From: Candidatus Poseidoniales archaeon
GTDB taxonomy: Archaea > Thermoplasmatota > Poseidoniia > Poseidoniales > Thalassarchaeaceae
DNA: 42,265 nucleotides
Direction of reading: 5' to 3'
Assembly (NCBI GenBank): GCA_012960975.1
Contig: DUAE01000059.1
Location: 133,760 to 176,024, forward strand
Of the stretch, positions 16,867 to 28,500 are shown one piece after another. The translations under genes were made by a program, and so were the position numbers. Each line of letters begins with the position of its first letter. Position 1 is the stretch's first letter. The notes beneath the pieces were generated by a model. The model was not told the DNA's origin. It did no database searches and was given only the letters and a program-made list of their open reading frames with translations.

Positions 16867-17841
16867 ATGGGTCTTTTCGGGCGTATCATCGTTGGCCTGA
16901 TGCCCCTTACTCCAAAATTTGTCATCAATCGTGTAGCTCGTCGATATGTTGCTGGTAGCGATTTGGAATCTGCCATAGCATTGATGCAAAAAATGACGGT
17001 AGAAGGTGCATGCTTCACAATCGATGTACTAGGTGAAGAGATTCAAAATATCAGTGAAGCTAGATATTTTGTCGATGAATATTCTCGATTAATCGATGAG
17101 ATAACTGTTTCAAAAATCGATGCCAATCTCTCACTTAAACCTACAGCATTCGGTTTGCTCATCAATGAAGAGATTGCGTTGGAAAATATTGAAGAAATAG
17201 TTCATAAAGCGTCAATAAACAATATTTTCGTCAGATTAGATATGGAGAATCATCGGGTTACTCAACCGACCATCGATATAGTTTACAAGATGCAATCTAG
17301 AGGGTATTACAACATAGGAACAGTCTTGCAGAGCAGATTGTTCCGGACAACTGACGACATCACACAAATTGTCGATCACCTCGCCGGACTGACCGATATA
17401 CGAATTTGTAAAGGAATATATCTCGAATCATCAGATATTGCTGAAACCGGTTACAAAGAAATAGTCGATGCAACAAATTCATGCATCGATTTAATGCTTG
17501 AACTAGGCGCTTACACGGCTATCGCTAGTCATGATTTACCGATAATTAATCATGCTTTAGAGAGTCTTAAAAAAAATGGCTTCAAACCTGGTAAGCCAGA
17601 TCCTAGAACTAATGCGGGTGAATCAAGAGAAGGAAAAGGAGAGGGTTATGAATTTCAATTTTTACTCGGAGTTAGAGGTAATATCAGAAGAAAACTTTCC
17701 GCTGGAGGCCATCGAACTCGTGTTTATATCCCATATGGCACAAGGTGGTATGAGTATAGTAATCGCCGATTGAGAGAAAATCCTGATGTCGCTTGGCACA
17801 TTGTCAAAGCACTGCTATTACCATGGACAAATCGACGTTGA
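16867..17841 (+). CDS. Proline dehydrogenase (monofunctional, FAD-dependent)
   Basis: This 324-residue enzyme oxidises proline to pyrroline-5-carboxylate, passing electrons to the membrane chain. Its size matches the monofunctional PRODH family rather than the large PutA fusion. Visible features are barrel strands such as ANLSLKPTAFGLL and NIFVRLDMENHR, the KGIYLES strand near 190, and the C-terminal substrate segment RVYIPYGTRWYEYSNRRLRENP, containing the family YxxRR signature. No pyrroline-5-carboxylate dehydrogenase is adjacent. It fits the amino-acid catabolism theme of the window. Its stop faces the zinc-finger gene with five bases between. Confidence 0.9.
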   Translation: MGLFGRIIVGLMPLTPKFVINRVARRYVAGSDLESAIALMQKMTVEGACFTIDVLGEEIQNISEARYFVDEYSRLIDEITVSKIDANLSLKPTAFGLLINEEIALENIEEIVHKASINNIFVRLDMENHRVTQPTIDIVYKMQSRGYYNIGTVLQSRLFRTTDDITQIVDHLAGLTDIRICKGIYLESSDIAETGYKEIVDATNSCIDLMLELGAYTAIASHDLPIINHALESLKKNGFKPGKPDPRTNAGESREGKGEGYEFQFLLGVRGNIRRKLSAGGHRTRVYIPYGTRWYEYSNRRLRENPDVAWHIVKALLLPWTNRR

Positions 17842-17846
17842 GAGAT

Positions 17847-18479
17847 TCAATACCGGTGTCGAGAAAAGCGGTCTTCTTTCTCTTCCGGAGGATGGAGGTA
17901 AATTCTTCGGATTTCGCCAGCGACTCTTTTCCCAGTCAGAGTTCGACCCTTTCCAGTGTGCAGTGCCCTTATTCTCCATCTTCGGCCATCCATTTGCATG
18001 ATTGTTCCACATGAGAATACCTTGTCCGGATTACATTCGATGGATGTTGCCCAACTCTTTTCTCCCTCGGTCATGGTTATTGGGACGACTGCTCGATCGA
18101 CTCGTACAGCCCACATCGCTCCGATATATTTGGCTCTTAATCTTCGGCGTTGGCGAGAGGTTGAATCTTCAATTCTCGTTATTCTGTAAGATTCAGTACC
18201 TACTTCAAAAATGTCTTTTACAGTTAATTTTTCATCATCATCAGATTCAATCATTTCGAGCCGGCTATCTCTACGATCGGATAAAGTCGTTTTAATTTGA
18301 ACCATTTTTGGAGGTCGGAGCTCTAAATTGTGTACGTCCCCACATTCTATACAGCGGACTAATAGGTCTTCTCCCGAACCCTTTTTTGAGCGCTTAAGGA
18401 CTTCGTGCTCAGTTATATCAGAACATTTTGAGCACGAGGTGACATCGATGATGACCTCTTCTTCCTCGAACTCGTCCAT
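17847..18479 (-). CDS. HVO_0476-like archaeal zinc-finger protein
   Basis: The protein is 210 residues from the ATG at 18479 (MDEFEEEEVI). A TTG at 18497 would add six residues and is less likely. The N-terminal domain has two CxxC knuckles (SCSKCSD and RCIECGD), followed by a basic and beta-rich domain ending in a Lys/Arg-rich tail. I place it with the HVO_0476 zinc-finger proteins of Euryarchaeota, whose function is unknown to me. Nucleic-acid binding is plausible from the zinc ribbon plus basic tail. It is divergent from the possible methyltransferase gene. Confidence 0.72.
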   Translation of the reverse strand: MDEFEEEEVIIDVTSCSKCSDITEHEVLKRSKKGSGEDLLVRCIECGDVHNLELRPPKMVQIKTTLSDRRDSRLEMIESDDDEKLTVKDIFEVGTESYRITRIEDSTSRQRRRLRAKYIGAMWAVRVDRAVVPITMTEGEKSWATSIECNPDKVFSCGTIMQMDGRRWRIRALHTGKGRTLTGKRVAGEIRRIYLHPPEEKEDRFSRHRY

Positions 18480-18524
18480 GCCCCGGCGGCTGGCCAATCT
18501 TTATTGAAGCCATCCACTTAGAGA

Positions 18525-19358
18525 ATGGTTGAAATCATCATGGTCAAAGGCACGACTATGGAGAAAGGCGGCGGCTTTGGTTTACCTCAAATGTCCGAGA
18601 GGGAGATGTTTGAGCAATTACTGGGTGAAGATCTCGCGAGAGCGGTTGATGAACCTGTTATCGCAGCAAATATAGGTCAACAAATGCTTCATATGAACCT
18701 TCGAGTCATGCCGAAATCATTGAGGGCAAGAATCAGAGATATTTCCGGTAGAATTCCAGCAAGAAATGCAGTTTTAGTAGGAGGAGGAATAGGGCATTTA
18801 GCAGCTTGGTTACTCGATCTTTGGCTAGGTGATCCTTCAGAGGACAACAAAACAGATTTACCCCGTCCTGATTCTTTTAGAATTATTGAACCAGCAGGGA
18901 AATTCGGCATAATTATCGATAGATTAATTCGACGACATGGTGCTGAAAATTGGACTCAGGTCTTAGCCCATCAATGGAAAGAAATTACAGCAGAAACATT
19001 GTCCTGGTCAGCTGCAACAACTGTGTTGCCGAGTTCCGCTAGACCTTCTCCTTTACCTCAGCCAATCGATTTGATTATCTTAGATTTACCTGAAAATCAG
19101 AAGGTTTCGGCTGCAGAATCCGCCTTTGAAATATTAGCCCCCGGTGGATTCATTTTAGTTTCTGAACCAGAGGTTCCAACCGGTGAGGTACCTGAACCAG
19201 AGGTGGGTGAAAACTTGAGCGATGCTCAAGAAAAAGTAGCTTCGTTCAATCATTGGATTAATTTCATCAAATTTGTCAATGAATCTCACACAATTGGTTT
19301 TGTAGAACTCTCTGGAGCTACCCTTGCAGTCATTCGTCGCTCCGATTCGACGGAATAA
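18525..19358 (+). CDS. Possible class I SAM-dependent methyltransferase-like protein
   Basis: The product is 277 residues. A Rossmann-like glycine motif appears at about 81-95 (NAVLVGGGIGHLAAW), with a later IDLIILDLP strand (motif IV-like) and ILAPGGFILVSEP (post-motif, typical of class I methyltransferases). The acidic motif II is unclear, and the substrate is unknown. Several ATG codons near the N-terminus (18525, 18540, 18558) leave the exact start open. Its last 73 bases overlap, in antisense, the 3' end of the subtilisin gene. It could also be a degenerate dehydrogenase-like fold. Confidence 0.6.
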   Translation: MVEIIMVKGTTMEKGGGFGLPQMSEREMFEQLLGEDLARAVDEPVIAANIGQQMLHMNLRVMPKSLRARIRDISGRIPARNAVLVGGGIGHLAAWLLDLWLGDPSEDNKTDLPRPDSFRIIEPAGKFGIIIDRLIRRHGAENWTQVLAHQWKEITAETLSWSAATTVLPSSARPSPLPQPIDLIILDLPENQKVSAAESAFEILAPGGFILVSEPEVPTGEVPEPEVGENLSDAQEKVASFNHWINFIKFVNESHTIGFVELSGATLAVIRRSDSTE

Positions 19359-20620
19359 TAGTGAATAATTGTCGAGGGACCTCGACTTGATTCAATTCCA
19401 TCTGTGAAGGATGTAGTGGTGGAATTATCAGCTAGTGAATCGATCAATAAATCTACTCGAAGAATTCCATATCCATAATGGTCATCATGGGAATTCTGTC
19501 CCTCTTTCGTCTGCGAGGTTTCACTGATTAATTGCTTTACATCTTCGATCGCAGATTCCCCCCCTAAATCTCCTTCTCTCTGCAATTCTGGATGTTCTTC
19601 AAGCAAGAGGGCTAAGGTTCCTGAGACCCATGCAGTCGATGCAGATGTTCCACTTGACCATCCCCACCATGAATCAGAACCTTCTCGAAAAAGAATTGGA
19701 ACTTCGTGGCCTGGTGCAACGATTTCGGGCTTTTTATCTGGGTTGTTCCTCGGTAAAATAGGGTTGGGCCAAAATCTTCCATTATTATCTCCCACTGAAC
19801 TACCTGACCATAGATTACCTGTGCGTGTGATTCCTCCTACGCAAATCACGTTCTCTACCGAACCTGGAGATGAAACATCACCATCATCATCTTCGCCATC
19901 ATTCCCTGCTGCAGCGATGACAAATACGCCCTCTTCAATTGCATTTTCAACCGATTCTTCTAGAGTATCTGTCGTGAATATCCCGCTTCCAAATCCTTGC
20001 TCACCTCCTAAACTAAGAGAAATGATGTCTGCTTCTTGGGCAACGCACCAATCTACTGATCCTGCTATTCCATCATCCGATCCTGTACCTGTACTATCTA
20101 TGGCTTTCGCAATCAATAATTCGACTCCCGACGCGACTCCCGAAAGCCCACCATCTGCTACGATGATTCCAGCCATCGCCGTGCCGTGCCCTTCATCATC
20201 ATATGGTTCGGCACGGTCATTAATTGCATCATACCACCCCGATAATTGCAAATTAATTAAATCGGGGTGAGCTAAATCAATACCTGAATCTACAATGCAC
20301 AAACGAACCCCAGTTCCATCTAAATCGGCAACATTTTCAATTCCAGTTATCTCTTTGAATTCATCTTCCCATGTCAAGAGGGCTTGGGGTGGTCCGCCCA
20401 ATGTTATGTCGTCTACTACTGCCCAAGCCCATAATATGATGACTGATATTGTAAAAATTGTCAAAATAGTCAAACTTATTCCGACTACGATTGCAAAAGC
20501 ACTGTTAGAGTCAATCGGATTATCTTGTTTATCATCTACTGGAATGCCAAATTCGTGTTCATCCTGAAAGGCTGAAGCGATATCAGCAATTTCATCATCA
20601 GACTCGAACATGATACTCAT
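19286..20620 (-). CDS. Membrane-anchored subtilisin-like serine protease (S8 family)
   Basis: The protein is 444 residues. An acidic cytoplasmic N-terminus of about 40 residues is followed by one membrane helix (about 41-68) and an outward catalytic domain. The triad is visible: D111 in CIVDSGID, H145 in EGHGTAMAG, S326 in SGTSAS, with oxyanion Asn N240 in AAAGND. All motifs are intact, so activity is likely. There is no obvious long propeptide. The first 20-30 residues after the helix could serve that role. It probably cuts peptides at the cell surface. The last 24 residues overlap the methyltransferase-like gene on the other strand. Confidence 0.92.
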   Translation of the reverse strand: MSIMFESDDEIADIASAFQDEHEFGIPVDDKQDNPIDSNSAFAIVVGISLTILTIFTISVIILWAWAVVDDITLGGPPQALLTWEDEFKEITGIENVADLDGTGVRLCIVDSGIDLAHPDLINLQLSGWYDAINDRAEPYDDEGHGTAMAGIIVADGGLSGVASGVELLIAKAIDSTGTGSDDGIAGSVDWCVAQEADIISLSLGGEQGFGSGIFTTDTLEESVENAIEEGVFVIAAAGNDGEDDDGDVSSPGSVENVICVGGITRTGNLWSGSSVGDNNGRFWPNPILPRNNPDKKPEIVAPGHEVPILFREGSDSWWGWSSGTSASTAWVSGTLALLLEEHPELQREGDLGGESAIEDVKQLISETSQTKEGQNSHDDHYGYGILRVDLLIDSLADNSTTTSFTDGIESSRGPSTIIHYYSVESERRMTARVAPESSTKPIV

Positions 20621-20711
20621 TCTCTTCTCGATTGAGTCCCTGTCTTGAATGCTCTCGATGAATGGGCACCTAATCGACGAATAATTTACTCAAATTTTGA
20701 ATCGAAAGCCA

Positions 20712-21860
20712 CTACCAAGCTTCTTGTCGGGTAAAATGACTGGTAATCGTTGTATTTGAACTGCAACTTGAACATGCGATTCTGGTTGGGAATGTCATGT
20801 CGCAATCAACACAGGGACTTCCGGGCTTGCCACGTCCATTGCAATCTAATTGGGAGCAAGGAACTTCAATCAAACCAGATGGATGTTGTATTACAGGAGT
20901 GTCACTCGAGCATATGGGGCAAATTCCTTGACGTTTTTTAGGTGTGGCACGAGTATAATCTTCCGATACTTCTCGAGCGCGGACAGATTGAATTCGATCG
21001 CCGGCTCCGCCGAGCATAAATTGAGGATACCAAAGAATGTGAATGAAGAGTCCAATCGCGAGAATGTTTGATAAAACATAGATACAAGTAACTACAAAGT
21101 TATTTTCCACTATTGGGGGCCTAGATGCCATCGCGTGGGCTCCTGCCCAAGAGAATAGGTTGACTAAGAGAAACCAAAAAGTGAAACCAAGGCTCCAAAG
21201 TGCCAATGAATGATCTCGACGAGCTCTCTCTACTACCCGTGGATCAGGATGTGAGTGTCTCTCTTCCACATGGATGTCGCGGGTTTCAATTACAGCTCGA
21301 TGAACTACGACGAAACTCAAGAAAATTAGAACTAAATTTGCCATGCCAACCGATGCCCAATCATTAAATTCGGTATTAGTGGGGAAATTGGGTGTGTTTG
21401 CGTGAGCAGAAATATATCCCAATTGTGCAGCGAACATTCCAACTAATAAATATACCAAATTTTCTCGCATTATTGGGAATCTCCACCATAATCGAAGAAT
21501 CACACCAATCCATGCGATTATCGATAATAATGCAAAAATTAAAGACATATCTTTGAGAAATAACATTCCTTCTGTGAACACTCGGTTATAGTCACCACCG
21601 TTGGCAAATTCACCGATTCCAAAATCCCAAGCACCGAGAGTTATTGCAACGGATGCCAACATGAAAGTCGCCGCTTCACTGACCCCCCACCTTTCAATAA
21701 TCATCTTTGAATGAAAGATTGCTTCTTCTGCTAAATCGTCGAGAATTTTTAGTCTAGAATCCTTTTCTGAGAATTTGAATTTTGAGGAAATATCGCTTAA
21801 TCTAATCGATGCAGGAACTGCATGTTCATCGATTACAGTGCCGACGGTTTCCTCTTCCAC
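20712..21860 (-). CDS. Six-helix membrane protein with C-terminal Cys-rich double zinc ribbon
   Basis: I do not recognise this 382-residue family. Six hydrophobic helices are visible at about 63-83, 104-126, 135-154, 171-189, 219-244 and 254-278. An N-terminal soluble part of about 60 residues and a C-terminal tail of about 100 flank them. The tail has eight cysteines in four pairs (C314/C317, C335/C340, C350/C353, C363/C366), a layout of two zinc ribbons. The tail probably faces the cytoplasm. It lies 91 bases upstream of the subtilisin gene on the same strand, so the two may share a transcript. Confidence 0.75.
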   Translation of the reverse strand: MEEETVGTVIDEHAVPASIRLSDISSKFKFSEKDSRLKILDDLAEEAIFHSKMIIERWGVSEAATFMLASVAITLGAWDFGIGEFANGGDYNRVFTEGMLFLKDMSLIFALLSIIAWIGVILRLWWRFPIMRENLVYLLVGMFAAQLGYISAHANTPNFPTNTEFNDWASVGMANLVLIFLSFVVVHRAVIETRDIHVEERHSHPDPRVVERARRDHSLALWSLGFTFWFLLVNLFSWAGAHAMASRPPIVENNFVVTCIYVLSNILAIGLFIHILWYPQFMLGGAGDRIQSVRAREVSEDYTRATPKKRQGICPICSSDTPVIQHPSGLIEVPCSQLDCNGRGKPGSPCVDCDMTFPTRIACSSCSSNTTITSHFTRQEAW

Positions 21861-21968
21861 ACCTCTCGGACTCTCAAGGGGGAATTAAGCAACACTATCT
21901 AAAGGAATGAAATATGGCGTCTTTGTAGTTGTCGAAGTATCGTGAGTTTGATTTAGAGTTGCTAAATG

Positions 21969-22054
21969 TGGCGCCGAGAGGGAGATTTGAACTCCCGAGG
22001 GAAAATCCCACATGATTTCCAGTCATGCGCAATACCAGGCTATGCGATCTCGGC
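21969..22054 (-). tRNA. tRNA-Ser (anticodon GGA), CCA encoded
   Basis: Read on the minus strand from 22054, the acceptor GCCGAGA pairs with TCTCGGC. The anticodon stem CATGA/TCATG closes the loop CTGGAAA, giving anticodon GGA (serine, UCC/UCU codons). A long variable arm precedes a GGGAG/CTCCC T-stem with loop TTCAAAT. The discriminator is G at 21972, and CCA is encoded at 21969-21971. No intron is seen. Confidence 0.95.
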
Positions 22055-22242
22055 TTCATCCCGGCCGAGCCATGATTCTATTTTGAGTCTGTTGTATCTA
22101 ATCTTTCGGAAATAGCTAGTGATGAATTTTGTTTGAAGTTTATTTCCCATTATTAATCGAAATGGAAGTGAAAATACAATAGTACAACAATTTGTCTTAG
22201 CATCAAAAAAGAAAATATTAGGATAATTTTCATCCAAATTGG

Positions 22243-22248
22243 TTAAAT
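22243..22248 (+). promoter_or_regulatory. Possible TATA box for tRNA-Thr
   Basis: TTAAAT lies 26-31 bases before the first base of tRNA-Thr, the usual archaeal TATA distance if transcription starts close to the mature 5' end. The rest of the 219-base gap between the two tRNA genes (22055-22273) shows AT-rich sequence and no gene. Confidence 0.35.
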
Positions 22249-22273
22249 CGGACTCATCTGTGGCGCGCCTGTC

Positions 22274-22348
22274 GCCACTGTGGCTTAGGGGTATAGCATC
22301 CCATTGGTAATGGGAAGGTCGGGAGTTCAAATCTCCCCAGTGGCTCCA
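22274..22348 (+). tRNA. tRNA-Thr (anticodon GGT), CCA encoded
   Basis: The acceptor GCCACTG pairs with CAGTGGC. The D arm is GCTTAGGGGTATAGC. The anticodon stem TCCCA/TGGGA closes loop TTGGTAA, giving anticodon GGT (threonine, ACC/ACU). The T-stem GGGAG/CTCCC holds TTCAAAT, and the discriminator T is followed by an encoded CCA at 22346-22348. No intron. Confidence 0.96.
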
Positions 22349-22353
22349 TTTTT
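22349..22353 (+). terminator. Oligo-T terminator after tRNA-Thr
   Basis: Five T residues directly follow the encoded CCA, as expected for archaeal tRNA termination. The remaining 22354-22520 up to the next start shows only AT-rich sequence. Confidence 0.45.
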
Positions 22354-22520
22354 ATTTGCAAAACTCCTCTCTAAATTCAATCTTTTTCAGAATATATATT
22401 TCTTTTTGAGAATGTCGAAGAAATTAGAGGTAATTTCTAAAGAGATACTCTGGATGAAATACCTAATTTACTCATGTTTGTAATACATTCACCAATTGGT
22501 TCATAATAGAACAAACTAAC

Positions 22521-25500
22521 GTGGCAGATATGCCTGCCAGCCGCAGAAGGTCCGCTATTGCTCTAGCCTTACTGATGATTATCGCACCATTGACCGCCGC
22601 AGGAACTGCAAACTGGGTCGGCCCAGTTGCAGTAAATCCACCGGATGAGGGAGTCACATTGACTGGTTTTAGAGTCCCAGGGAACGCAACCGTTCTCGAT
22701 GGATGGCTCCACGTAACCGATACAACAGTTGCTACTTCTCCTAATAATGGTATCAGTTGGGAGGGGGCAGATCTAGATGATGGTTGGTTTTCTGGAACTG
22801 AATATAATTCAGATCTTGAGCAGATTATTCTCCTTGATGATGGCACTCGATCCAACATTAGTAATTTTGATGATGGGTTAATTGAGGTAAGTCTGGGTGG
22901 TGACTACAAATACAATCCTGGATGGGAAAAGGTGTACACAATATCCGAAAGCACATCCTATGCTGCCTGTAATAACAACTCTGCTTCTTATCTTGAACAT
23001 GGAATGGATAATAATTTCAATAACGGTCTTGATACTAACGAAATTCAGGAAACAATTGTTTATTGTTCTGGAACTGCATTAGCAGATTCCGTTACTTCAG
23101 TCAACGTCACGGTGGCTGGAACTGGTTATTCTTCAGATAATCTCACTGCTACCGGCGGTGGAGGTTCTGGCTTTAGTGGCACATACTTGATTAGTTCTGG
23201 TGTTGAAAGCGTCACTATTTCCAACGGTGGTTCTGGATATGATACTACTGATGGAGTTGCCATCATCTGCTCTGGTAATTGCCAAGGCTCAGGAGCGACA
23301 GCTTCGATTTCAAGTGTCAGCAGTTCTGGAGCGATCACTGCGATAACTGTAAATTCGTCGGGCTCAGGCTATACTACTCAAGATACGATTTATGTCTTGG
23401 CAAGCACGAGTGGCGGCGGCTCAGGAGCCTCATTATCAGCAGCCTTGGAGTTGTCGGGACCTATTCATTCGACCAGCGTGAACAATATCGGTTCAGGTTA
23501 TACCAGCATACCAACTATTGTTATCTCTGGGAATGGCAGTGGAGCAACCCTTGACGCAGTCTTAGGTGGTACCTTTGATTTTGAAGTGGTTTCAACCAAT
23601 GAACAATCAGGCCCAAATTGTGAGTTTGGTGGTTATCAAATCGAGTCTGGTTTGGATATTAATGAAAATAATTATCTCGATGCTACTGAGATTTCGAATA
23701 CAACATACCTTTGCCATGGTGATAAATTATGGCAAGCAACAACATTCTCTAATTTGAATGGCACCAGTTATGGTGATGAACAAACAATGAGTTATGGCGT
23801 TGTTCCGAGTGCATCAAACGAAGGAATTGTTGCTGTAGGAACAATCCCTGGTTCTGCTCTTCCTCGAGGGACATCAGGATATTTCTTGATGCCTGAAATC
23901 GAATTGCCAGATTCTGAAAATTACAATGGATTGTACATGACTTTCGACCATTGGTACCACCTAGACAGTCCTGCTTCAGGTGGAGGTGACGGTGCTTGGA
24001 TTGAATATCGAATCAAAACTGGTAGTTGGATGAATTGGTCCTATATTGCTCCTAATGGAGGATACCCTAGTACAATGTCCACATCTGCTCCAAGTCCTAA
24101 CGGTGCTCCATCTGGAGCGGTTCCGGTCTTCGCGGCAATGAACCATAGTGGATGGGTTTCTTCTAATGTCAGTATGGCTGGAATTCCAGATGTTGATAAT
24201 GCATCCAGAATTCAATTCAGATTCCATATATGGACTTCACCAACTGCTGCTGTGGAGCGGCCGGGTTGGTTCATTGATAATTTCGATTTCAATAACGATG
24301 GTATCGATTTCGGAGTTTGGCATCATGGCTGCTATACCACAACAAGCGCGTCTTGCCCTTATCAAGGAAATTCATACGGTGCATTACAACGAATGATTGA
24401 TTTGAGTGGTACGAATTCAACATCTTCCATCGAAATCGATATGGAATGGGATTTACAGGGTTACTATAGTGACAATGCTTGTATAGAGCTCTCTCTAAAT
24501 AATAATACTTGGACTGACATCTCGTCTACAGGATCCTCGACATCACAAAATTGTGAAGATCGTGCGGGTGCGATTCCAGGCTATGGTTATACAACCAAGA
24601 GTGGTTCGACTTACGGTTCTCAAAGCAATGCTATTAGAACAGTCGAGTTTGATATCCCTTCCTCCTTTAGAAATCAAGCTACGGTTTATCTGCGAATAAT
24701 CGTCGATACCGATCAGTATACCCATTATGGTGGGACTTATCCGGGCGATGCACTTGAAGGATTGACTGTCGCAGATTTGCGGGTTGTTGATTATAACGAT
24801 GTAATTCTATTCCAAGATGACATTGACGATCCATCAACAATGTACCATTATGGAGCGACACATCCATCCGGTTCTGCTGGCATTGGAGTAGATGATTGGC
24901 AATATTACATATTTACAGCCGGAGTTATGGATGAGAAACTTGGATTTGAAGATGTTACTGCTTCCGATCCTTCTCAAACTAATGCTGATGGATGGACTCG
25001 TTCAGGTGGAACATGGAATTATGGTCAATTAGGTGTGACTGCCGGTCCATCAAATGAACCATCATTCCCATATGTCTATGGTACAAATTTGAATGGAAAT
25101 TATGGTAATAACGCAAATGCTTACGTCATTTCTCCTACCTATTCGATTCCAGCGGATGGTTCTGCATTCCTTACATTTGACAAATGGGTTTGTACTGAAA
25201 ATTATTGGGACGCTATAGGGATGTACATCAAGGTCAATAGCGGTTCATGGCAATATTTCGACCCTGGACTGCCTGGTTGGTATGATGGTTCGGTTGGTTA
25301 TTCTGGTAATGCTATGTATGGTAATGATGCATGGATGTCTGGTGATTGTGGTCAAAGTGACTTTGAAAACCGTATGGCACCACTTGATTCTTATGCTGGC
25401 TCTGATGTAAAATTCAGATTCCGAATTTCCACCGATTCTTCGGTAACATACCAAGGTGGATACATCGATAATTTCGGTGTAACAGTTGCTAATTATGGTC

Positions 25501-28500
25501 AAGGTGGACATTGGTTGAGCCCACCGTTTGTAGCATCAAGCATTGATGATTTCAATATGGGGTGGATTGATATCGATGCATCTTCACCAGAGAATACATC
25601 GATTCGTGGAACCCTAATTGATGCAGTCACCGGTGATGTAATTCCAGGATACACGAATACAACGTTCCCAATGTCGTTAGCTGGAGTCGATACCGCATCT
25701 CATCCAATTCTAAAGATCAAGGTTTTAATGGATACTTCCGATGAGGAGTCTACGCCCCGAATTCATAAAATTCAGGTAGGTGGTAAGAGATTCTTAACTG
25801 CAAAAATGGCGGATTACAATGGTTGGCAATTTAGTGCAGGTGTCGAAATTGTTGATGATTTGATCAATGCAACATCAATTGCTGGAACAATTACATCTGA
25901 TTATATACAGTCATCTAGACCGATAAAGAGCCTTTCAATATCTGGGAATTTTTCCTCTGGTTTGATGATTACCGCAATCGGGGAAACCGGTGCGACTCTC
26001 GGTCAAACATCTCAGGGGGCAATGGCTTTTACTACTCTCGAAACTGGTTTCGGCCTCTCGGTGTCATTACCTACTAATGGTTGGATTGACCGGCTAATTA
26101 TCACTGCAAATTTCGCCGAACCAGCGAGGGATGCAGCAATCGATGTGTTAAATGATGGAACAGAAGAATGGGCATTTCCATTAGGTTCAAATTACGGACA
26201 TTATGGATGGCAATCCTTAGTTAACGATGGCGGTTATCAATCGACATCAGCTGCTATTGATCTAGACGGTACCTCACCTAGCTCAGTCTATATTCGATTA
26301 CCTTCTCTTGCCGCAGTATATGGTGGAATTATCGCAATTGCACCTGATGCGAATGGATTTGAAGCTCCGGTTTCGGTCTCCGTTGGTTCGAGTAGCCAAA
26401 CAAGTTCATCCGGCGATGAGATTTTCTACAATTTCTTGGATTATAGCCAGGTGGCGGGAATAAATAATCTCGGTACATCACATACCGATTCGTCGACTGG
26501 TCGTGAATGGCGTGATGTGGAAATTTCTATCGATTCAAATTCTGCTCAGAGCGTCACTCTAACTCGCTTCGGAATTGGATACTTGATATTTGAAAATGTT
26601 TCTGGTTTAGGTAACGATATTGCAGCATACCACTCCTCATTGGCTCAAGATGACCCCCCTCCAACCACTATTTCGATTCCATTGAATGTAACTGCTGAAA
26701 TGGGTTCACTTTCAATTGATGGTGATATTAACTTTGATTACATAATTACTAACAGAGATTTCCAAGTTCCAAATACACTCTATCCTACTGGTGAGTTGGT
26801 TGAAATAACTACTAAACATCATCACCTAACCGATAACACAAATCTCGAAATGATTTCTCTGAAAGGCACTGCTTCTGATGGTGAAATTTTGATGTTCGAA
26901 GTAACCAATGGAGCTGATGGTTTATGGGGGACAGGTTCTGATTCAGTTTCGTTTAGTCAATTATCTGGTGATTCTATTGCCCCAATGGATATTTCCGCTA
27001 GCTATGTTGAACAATTGATGCACAATGATGGCAATGTCGATGTCGTTGTTCATTGGAATTTTGGCGTTAGTTGGATGTGGGATGATGTTGATTCAATTCG
27101 CTGGGTATCACAAGCATATGATACAGATGATGAAACCGTCTGGCCTGCCGTATCTTTGAGTGGCCAGAATGGTAAGAAAGCCGTTGAGAACGATTTACAA
27201 ATCGATTCATTCGAAGTTCACGATCAATTTGGAAGATTACTGTCTAATCAATACTCAACATTCTATCCGTATACAATGATGGATGGAAGTGAGTTGAATA
27301 TTACTGGGACGGTTCGATTCCAAGACTCAACTGATGCCCGACCTGCTATGAGTGATTATAACGTCGGATTGAATTTGTCGGGTGGCCTATATCAATTGAC
27401 TTCTGGAGATGATGGAACTTACCATGTTTTGATTACACCACCTACCGGATTGGATACTCTAGTAATCGTTCCGGAGATGATAACTGTAGGGCCGACAGGT
27501 TCCTCGCTCGGTGCCGAAGATGTTACTGGGAATTTTGCTAATGTTCAGATTCGAGTTGACAATGCCCCTCCTGAGGTAGGACCTATTGAAGTAAATACAC
27601 CCACGGGATTACAACCTGCTCATGGCAAGGTTTGGGATCCAACGGTTCCTCTGTCAGTTTTCGTCACAATAGATGAGGGGCATGCTCGCGGTGAAATTGT
27701 AAACCTACACTATTGGAGGGAATCTGTCGATGATATAGATTTCGACGGCATCGCTGATGCTGATGAGTACCTATCTCAAATCCAACCATTGACCTCTGGG
27801 ATGACTGGCCAACAACAAGTTAATTTCGCTGGAATTGATGTGTCTGGTCAATCATTCAACTCCCCTGTCCATATGTGGATTGAAGGAACTGATTGGGCTG
27901 GGCTTACCTATCAAGATGGCGGAACTGGTGGTGGAGCTGGAGCAGCAAATTCATGGGCTTCAGTGATTATTGCTACCGATGAACCAACAAATTTGCTAGC
28001 ATCTGGATATAGTTTAGATCGTCAATTAGGCTACTTACTCCCCGGAGTCACTCATACATTTTCGATGCAAATTGAGGAACCTAACGGTCTCAATACATTG
28101 GATAATGTTTCAATAATGCTTTGTGGAGACGGGTCTACGAATTTAGGAAAATTATCCTATAATCCATCGCGGGGCACTCTTTGGACTGCAACTGACAGTT
28201 TAGTTTCGCCAATATCTGTTCAAACCGCTCAGGTGTCTTCCACAATTATTCTATTAAGTATTAATTTTGAAATTTCTTGGAATTTCCCATGGGAAGAGGG
28301 TCAAAATAGTTGTAAACCAAGTATTTCCATTCTTGATGATTTCACTACAGTTGCTTCTCAGAATAATATTGGGTCCTTATCATGGAGTCTTGATAATCAA
28401 TATATTGCGATTCCAGATACAATTGAAGACATGACCCCACCTCAAGTAATAGCAGATGGAGTGTCTATATATCTCGGTCAAGGCGACGAGTTTGAAATGA

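Noticed and set aside
22040-22330. 96-residue minus-strand frame between and over the tRNA genes
   Set aside because: It overlaps both tRNA genes and contains no protein-like motif.
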